Shown here: positions 59,447-64,000 of the stretch, one piece after another | Layout of the letters: every line of letters begins with the position of its first letter | Position numbering within the stretch: position 1 is the stretch's first letter | Source: Pseudoxanthomonas sangjuensis | GTDB taxonomy: Bacteria > Pseudomonadota > Gammaproteobacteria > Xanthomonadales > Xanthomonadaceae | Direction of reading: 5' to 3' | NCBI RefSeq assembly: GCF_010211755.1 | Contig: NZ_PDWR01000007.1 | Coordinates: 1 to 64,000, forward strand | DNA: 64,000 bases | Notes under the pieces: model-generated | Databases searched by the model: none | Told to the model about the DNA's origin: nothing | Seen by the model: the letters and a program-made list of their open reading frames with translations, nothing else | Position numbers and translations under genes: made by a program

Positions 59447-60577
59447 GTGGCCGCAAAGATCCTCCCTGCCATTGCCCTCCTGATACTGGCGGCCGCCGCC
59501 AACGCCGCATCGCCGCACCGGGTCTTCATCGTCGGCGATTCCACCGCCAGCCAGTACGGCCCCGAGCGCGCCCCGCGCGAAGGCTGGGGCATGCGCCTGC
59601 AGTCGTACCTCGACCCGCGGGCCTGGGAAGTGCGCAACCACGCGCAGAGCGGGCGCAGTTCGCGCAGCTTCATCGAGGAAGGCTGGCTGGCGCCGGTGGA
59701 GGAAGCGCTGCGCCGCGGCGACGTGCTGCTGGTCCAGTTCGGCCACAACGACGAGAAACGGGAAGACCCGTCGCGCTACGACGAACCGGCGCAGGCCTTC
59801 CCGCAATGGCTGATGCGCTACGTCGCGCTGGCGCGCGCCAGGGGCGCGACGCCGATCCTGGTCACGCCGCTGGCGCGGCGCAAGTTCGAGCGCGGCAGCA
59901 AGATCGACCAGCTGCTCGACACGCATGGCGCGTACGCGCAGGCGGTGCGCGACCTCGCGGCCCACGAGCGCGTCGGGCTGATCGACCTCGATGCGATGAG
60001 CATGGACTGGCTGCGCGCGCTCGGCGACGAGCCGTCGAAGGCGTTCTACATGCACGTGCCGGAACTGGGGCAGGCCGACGATACCCACCTGCGCGACCAT
60101 GGCGCCTACGCGGTCGCGTGCATGGTCGTGCGCGGCTGGAAGCGGCTCGACGCGGGACTGGCGGAGCACGTGGTGCGCGACACCGATTGCGGCGCGCGGC
60201 CGACCTCGCTGGCGGACCGCGCCGCGCAGCCGAACCCGTCGCTGGTCGCGCATAGAGCCGACATCGCGATGCGGCAACCCGGCCCGCACGGCGGCGCCGG
60301 CGCGACCACCGCATATCCGTTCTTCGCCGACGCGCCCGGCCTGGGCTTCTTCTTCCGCAAGCGCGTGCTGCACAAGGGCGCGGGCATCGGCCCGCACCCG
60401 CACGACCACGACGAGGTCTATTACGTGGTCAGCGGCAGGGGCCTGTACCTGCTGGACGGGAAGTCCTACGAAGTCGCCGCCGGCGACGCCATGCTGACCC
60501 GCCCCGGCAGCATCCACGGCATCCAGCAACGCGGCGACGAGGACCTGGTGCTGCTGATCACCTATCCGAAGCAATAG
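59447..60577 (+). CDS. Rhamnogalacturonan acetylesterase fused to a cupin domain
   Basis: A 376-residue exported protein made of two parts. Residues 1-21 form a signal peptide. Residues about 24-255 form an SGNH/GDSL esterase: nucleophile S32 in FIVGDSTASQYG, block II Gly in HAQSGRSSRS, block III VQFGHNDEK, and the DxxH pair in ADDTHLRDHGAY. Residues about 262-376 form a cupin with motif 1 (GIGPHPHDHDEVYYVVSG) and motif 2 (GDAMLTRPGSIHG). The first part should deacetylate rhamnogalacturonan; the cupin may bind a sugar or metal. The start is a GTG at 59447 with CCGGAG upstream. It probably belongs to the kdu operon. Confidence 0.87.
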   Translation: MAAKILPAIALLILAAAANAASPHRVFIVGDSTASQYGPERAPREGWGMRLQSYLDPRAWEVRNHAQSGRSSRSFIEEGWLAPVEEALRRGDVLLVQFGHNDEKREDPSRYDEPAQAFPQWLMRYVALARARGATPILVTPLARRKFERGSKIDQLLDTHGAYAQAVRDLAAHERVGLIDLDAMSMDWLRALGDEPSKAFYMHVPELGQADDTHLRDHGAYAVACMVVRGWKRLDAGLAEHVVRDTDCGARPTSLADRAAQPNPSLVAHRADIAMRQPGPHGGAGATTAYPFFADAPGLGFFFRKRVLHKGAGIGPHPHDHDEVYYVVSGRGLYLLDGKSYEVAAGDAMLTRPGSIHGIQQRGDEDLVLLITYPKQ

Positions 60578-60637
60578 CCCCGGCCCTGCATCTCCGGCGG
60601 GCTTCGTGCGACCATGCCCGCCACGACGGAGACGCGG

Positions 60638-61951
60638 ATGGGCGACCCCCACAACCAGGCCGAACGAAAGATCGGCTTCTGGATCTGCACCGCGCTGGTG
60701 GTGGGCAACACCATCGGCATCGGCATCTTCGTGCTGCCGGCCTCGCTGGCGCCGTACGGCTGGAACGCCTTGCTCGGCTGGGTCGTCACCGCGGCGGGGT
60801 GCCTGGTGCTGGCGTGGGTGATCGCGCGGCTGGCGAAGCGGATGCCGCTGGCCGACGGCCCCTACGCCTACATCCGCGAATCCCTCGGCGATTTCCCCGC
60901 CTTCGTCGCGCTGTGGTCGTACTGGGTATCGATCTGGATCACCAACGCCGCGCTCGCCACCGGCGTGGTCGGCTACCTGCAGGCCGCGTTGCCGGCGCTG
61001 GCGGGCGTCCCGCCGTCGCTGCTCGCGCTCGGCCTGGTGTGGCTGTTCGTCGCGATCAACCTGTCCGGCGTGCGCGCGGGCGGCGACGTGCAGGTGGCCA
61101 CCACGATCCTGAAACTGCTGCCGCTGCTCGCGGTGATCGGGCTGGGCGCATGGGTGCTGCTGCAGCCGGATTCGCGGCAAGCGATCTACGTGCCGGCGGA
61201 ACCGCTCGATTTCGGCGGCACCCTGGCCGCCTCGACGATCGCGCTGTTCGCGATGCTCGGCCTCGAATCGGCGGCGATGCCCGCCGCGCAGGTACGCGAC
61301 CCCGAACGCACCATCCCGCGCGCGACCGTCGCCGGCACCGCACTGGTCGCCGCGATCTGCATCGCGATCTCCGCGACGGCGATGCTGCTGTTGCCGCAGG
61401 ACGAACTGGCGAAGTCGAGCGTGCCGCTCAGCGCGCTGATGGACCGCCACACCGGCCACGCGGCGAGCCGCACGCTGGCGCTGTTCGTGGTGGTCAGCGG
61501 GCTCGGCGCGCTGAACGGCTGGACCCTGCTGGCCGGCGAAGTCACCCGCAGCATGGCCGTGCAGCGCGCGCTGCCGGCATGGCTGGCGCGCGCCAATGCG
61601 CGTGGCGTCGCCTCGGCCGCGTTATGGACGACCGGCGGGCTGGCCAGTGCGATGGTGCTGATGAGCTACAGCCGCTCGCTGGTCGAGGGCTTTACTTTCC
61701 TGACCAAGGTCGTCACCGCCGCCGCGCTGCCGCTGTACCTTTGCTGCTCGCTGGCGTTGCTGGTGCTGGCACGGCGCTGGAAAGTATCCGGCGCGCTGCT
61801 GGCCGCGCTCGGCGCGGCCTATTCGGTGTTTGCCTTCATCGGCCTGGGCAGCGAACCGTTCTGGCTGGCGCTGCTGCTCACCGTCGCCGGTTTGCCGCTG
61901 TATTTCCTGCTGCGCCGCCGAGCCGGCAACCAAGGCGCCTCTACGCTTTGA
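60638..61951 (+). CDS. APC-family amino acid permease
   Basis: A 437-residue inner-membrane transporter with about twelve TM helices. The unwound-helix motif VGNTIGIGIFVLPASLAPYG and the TM6-like ALFAMLGLESAAMPAAQVRDP are typical of the arginine/agmatine and basic amino acid APC groups. The substrate is not certain. The ATG at 60638 was chosen because GGAG lies six bases before it; an ATG at 60614 is possible. It is 60 bases after the esterase-cupin gene and may be a separate unit. Confidence 0.82.
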   Translation: MGDPHNQAERKIGFWICTALVVGNTIGIGIFVLPASLAPYGWNALLGWVVTAAGCLVLAWVIARLAKRMPLADGPYAYIRESLGDFPAFVALWSYWVSIWITNAALATGVVGYLQAALPALAGVPPSLLALGLVWLFVAINLSGVRAGGDVQVATTILKLLPLLAVIGLGAWVLLQPDSRQAIYVPAEPLDFGGTLAASTIALFAMLGLESAAMPAAQVRDPERTIPRATVAGTALVAAICIAISATAMLLLPQDELAKSSVPLSALMDRHTGHAASRTLALFVVVSGLGALNGWTLLAGEVTRSMAVQRALPAWLARANARGVASAALWTTGGLASAMVLMSYSRSLVEGFTFLTKVVTAAALPLYLCCSLALLVLARRWKVSGALLAALGAAYSVFAFIGLGSEPFWLALLLTVAGLPLYFLLRRRAGNQGASTL

Positions 61952-62103
61952 CCCCCTCCCCGCATGCGGGATAGGGAAAGACGCGCAGCGCCGAGGGTGA
62001 GGGGTCGGCTTTTGACTTTCGTGGAAGCGACTGCAAGAGCATCGCTCGCTATGCTCGCGCCCTCATCCGCCTTCGGCACTTTCTCCCGCGCGCGGGAGAA
62101 GGG
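61952..62103. repeat. Dispersed intergenic repeats between the permease and Rieske genes
   Basis: A 162-bp gap between convergent genes. It carries CCCCCTCCCCGCATGCGGGA from 61952 followed by a GCGCAGCGCCG segment to 62004, and CCCTCATCCGCCTTCGGCAC to GCGCGGGAGAAGGG at 62060-62103. The second is the reverse-orientation relative of the element at 28644-28690, and the first is a degenerate copy. Their stems could terminate transcription from either side. Confidence 0.65.
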
Positions 62104-62113
62104 TTCCTGCCGC

Positions 62114-63244
62114 TCATCCGGCGAGTCCTGCGCTCAGGTCCGCATGCAGCAGCCGGTGGAACAGGTGCTCGCCGGCCTCGCGCCGCGCCGACAGGCGGCC
62201 GGTGTCGTAACTGCGCGACTTCAGGCCCTGCTGCACCGACTTGCAGATGCCCATGTCCTCGTCCTGCACGATGTTCGCCACGTCGATGCTGCGCCGGTTG
62301 CGCGCTTCGGCCTGCGGCGACACGTCGGCGAACCAGAAGTCGAAGATCACCTCGGTGCGGTCCGGGCCCAGCGGGAACACCAGGTTGGTGTCCATCTGCC
62401 CTTCGTACCAGTTGATCATGAAATTGGGATGCAGCCAGTAGTACAGCGCACGTTCGCCCTTGCGCACCGCGGCGAAGTCCGCGATCTCGCCCTGGACCAT
62501 CGGGCTGGATTGCAGGCAATGGCGCGGGCCGTTCTCGATGGCGTAGTGCTTGAAGTCGAGCACGCTGTTCAGGCCCTTGTGCAGGTGCGGGACGTGGTAG
62601 CCGCCGTCGAGGTAGTTGTCGACGAACACCTTCCAGTTGCAGTCGAACAGGTAGTGCTGGCGGGCGAACCAGTGCAGCTTGCCGAGTTGCAGCGCGGCGA
62701 TTTCGTCGACGAGCCGCTGGCCGAAGAATTCCTCGATGCCGGATTCCTTGCCTTTGTCGGGCGCGTCGTCGAGGCGGACGAAGACCCAGTTTTCCCACTC
62801 GGCGATGCCGCCGACCGGCACCAGTCCGTGCGCGCCACGGTCGAAGTTGCATTCGTTGACGAAGCTGGGCGTGCCTTTCAGCGCGCCTTCGAGGGTGTAG
62901 GTCCAGCCGTGGTACGGGCAGCGCAGGTTCTTCGCGCAGCCTTCGGCTTCGGTCATCACCGCGGCGGCGTGGTGGCGGCAGACATTGAAGAAGCCGCGCA
63001 ACACGCCATCGTCGCCGCGCACGACGAGGATGCGCTCGCCGGCGATTTCGCAGGTGAGGTACCGGCCGGGTTCGCGGACCTGGTCGACGCGACCGGCGTA
63101 CTGCCAGGTGCGGGAGAAGGTGGTGCGCCGCTCCAGCTCGTGGATGCGCGGGTCGAGGTACCACGATGCCGGCGGCGTGCTCGCCTCATCCAGCGGCAGG
63201 CTGGGGTCGTACTGGCGGATCAGGTCGGCGACGGACGGCTGCAT
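62114..63244 (-). CDS. Rieske non-heme iron oxygenase, alpha-subunit type
   Basis: A 376-residue oxygenase. The Rieske 2Fe-2S ligands are in CRHHAAAV and CPYHGWTY (CxH...CxxH). The catalytic mononuclear iron site is in NYLDGGYHVPHLHKG, with the bridging Asp just before it (VDNYLDGG). Overall it resembles choline/carnitine monooxygenase-like and aromatic-ring-hydroxylating alpha subunits. No reductase, ferredoxin or beta subunit lies in the window, so the electron partner and substrate are unknown. The ATG at 63244 begins the conserved region. Confidence 0.87.
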   Translation of the reverse strand: MQPSVADLIRQYDPSLPLDEASTPPASWYLDPRIHELERRTTFSRTWQYAGRVDQVREPGRYLTCEIAGERILVVRGDDGVLRGFFNVCRHHAAAVMTEAEGCAKNLRCPYHGWTYTLEGALKGTPSFVNECNFDRGAHGLVPVGGIAEWENWVFVRLDDAPDKGKESGIEEFFGQRLVDEIAALQLGKLHWFARQHYLFDCNWKVFVDNYLDGGYHVPHLHKGLNSVLDFKHYAIENGPRHCLQSSPMVQGEIADFAAVRKGERALYYWLHPNFMINWYEGQMDTNLVFPLGPDRTEVIFDFWFADVSPQAEARNRRSIDVANIVQDEDMGICKSVQQGLKSRSYDTGRLSARREAGEHLFHRLLHADLSAGLAG

Positions 63245-63320
63245 CGGAACCTCGCGAATCGGCTCGATCCATTCTGCCACTCCCTCTTTCCCCTGCGGGC
63301 GGAAGAAAGAACCGGCAGAG

Positions 63321-63394
63321 CCGGTAGGGCGGGTCCTGACCCGCCATGAAGCGCTTCGCGAGGCGGCGGCGGGGCGAGAGACCCGCCCTACCGG
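63321..63394. repeat. Long inverted repeat before the M3 peptidase stop
   Basis: CCGGTAGGGCGGGT (63321-63334) and ACCCGCCCTACCGG (63381-63394) are perfect 14-base arms around a 46-base centre. The centre has its own inverted pair, GGCGGGTCCTGACCCGCC. It ends two bases before the stop of the downstream peptidase gene and could form a long mRNA hairpin; it looks like a small mobile or REP-type element. Confidence 0.7.
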
Positions 63395-63396
63395 AC

Positions 63397-64000
63397 TCAA
63401 CCCGCCATGCCGCCGTGGCGCAGCAACGCATCGATCTTCGGCGCCCTGCCGCGGAACGCACGGAAGTTGTCCAGCGCGTCGCGGCTGCCGCCGCGCGACA
63501 GCACTTCGCGGCGAAAACGCGCGCCGGTTTCGGCGACCTGGTCCGGCGCTTCCTCGAACGCCGCATAGGCGTCGGCGCTGAGCACTTCCGCCCACTTGTA
63601 GCTGTAGTAGCCCGCCGCGTAGCCGCCGGCGAAGATGTGGCTGAAGCTCTGCGGGAAGCGGTGCCAGGCCGGCGCGCGGTTCACCGCCACCTCGTCGCGC
63701 ACCTGCTCCAGCAGCGCCATGAAATCGTCGCGCGCCGGGTCGAAGCCGCCCCCGTGCAGCAGCATGTCGAACAGCGCGAACTCCAGCTGGCGCACGGTGA
63801 ACATGCCGCTCTGGAAATTCTTCGCCGCGAGCATGCGGTCGTACAGCGCGCGCGGCAGCGGCTCGCCGGTGTCGACGTGCGCGGTCATCGCCTGCAGGCG
63901 CTCCCATTCCCAGCAGAAGTTCTCCATGAACTGGCTGGGCAGCTCCACCGCGTCCCACTCCACGCCGTTGATGCCGGCCACGCCCAGCTCGCCGACCTGC
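63397..64000 (-). CDS. prlC: Oligopeptidase A-like M3 metallopeptidase, C-terminal part (cut by window edge)
   Basis: The last 200 codons of an M3-family oligopeptidase; the frame is open to base 64000, and the 5' part with the HExxH zinc site lies outside. Visible family blocks are GVEWDAVELPSQFMENFCWE, SHIFAGGYAAGYYSYKWAEV (substrate-binding His and Tyr region) and DALDNFRAFRGRAPKIDALL. It is a cytoplasmic enzyme that degrades oligopeptides and cleaved signal peptides. The assignment to PrlC rather than Dcp rests on the VELPSQFMENF segment. Confidence 0.87.
   Translation of the reverse strand, partial: QVGELGVAGINGVEWDAVELPSQFMENFCWEWERLQAMTAHVDTGEPLPRALYDRMLAAKNFQSGMFTVRQLEFALFDMLLHGGGFDPARDDFMALLEQVRDEVAVNRAPAWHRFPQSFSHIFAGGYAAGYYSYKWAEVLSADAYAAFEEAPDQVAETGARFRREVLSRGGSRDALDNFRAFRGRAPKIDALLRHGGMAG

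Overview
The window is about 70% GC, with tightly overlapping genes (ATGA, GTGA and TTGA junctions) and several GTG and TTG starts. Its gene content points to a Xanthomonadaceae-type gammaproteobacterium (Lysobacter, Luteimonas or Xanthomonas relatives). The evidence is an aryl-polyene/xanthomonadin-type pigment operon, an ilvC-ilvG-ilvM-ilvA-leuA operon arrangement, and a pectin locus with a TonB-dependent receptor. No rRNA, tRNA, CRISPR array, prophage or insertion sequence was seen. No stretch over 300 bases lacks a gene.

Layout. 1-2.2 kb: end of an L,D-transpeptidase gene, inorganic pyrophosphatase, a bidirectional terminator, and a two-gene membrane unit (56-aa protein plus ion-channel-like protein). 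2.2-4.3 kb: thiC behind a TPP riboswitch. 4.35-21.3 kb (all minus): a secreted protein of unknown function, then an 18-gene aryl-polyene operon read from 21.28 kb down to 4.9 kb. Its order matches the E. coli ape genes C to R, with two additions: a MIO-type ammonia-lyase and a flavin-dependent halogenase-like protein. 21.4-23.5 kb: tolC, which has no stop codon before its terminator-like hairpin, and a divergent PCMT-family methyltransferase. 23.7-28.6 kb: a TetR regulator divergent from a two-gene RND pump. 28.6-39.8 kb (minus): glpK, then the branched-chain amino acid operon ilvC-ilvG-ilvM-ilvA-leuA-leuC-(57-aa ORF)-leuD-leuB. This operon is preceded by a promoter, a 38-codon leader peptide with a Leu/Val/Ile/Thr codon run, and an attenuator. 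ilvD is divergent. 41.9-43.3 kb: a secreted M28-family protein.

43.3-60.6 kb is a pectin and oligogalacturonate utilisation locus: two PfkB kinases (one KdgK-like), a TonB-dependent receptor, two pectate-lyase-family proteins, a type-B carboxylesterase, a FAH-family enzyme, a TRAP transporter, a LacI regulator, kduI, kduD and a rhamnogalacturonan-acetylesterase/cupin fusion. Copies of a 15-16 bp motif (TGACACCGGTTACCA type) lie on promoters in this locus and are probable operators of the LacI protein. The inferred flow is: extracellular lyases and esterases cut pectin, the receptor and TRAP system import the products, KduI and KduD convert the unsaturated uronate to 2-keto-3-deoxygluconate, and KdgK phosphorylates it. 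The final aldolase is not in the window.

60.6-64 kb: an APC amino-acid permease, dispersed repeats, an orphan Rieske oxygenase, a long palindrome, and the C-terminal part of an M3 oligopeptidase cut by the window edge.
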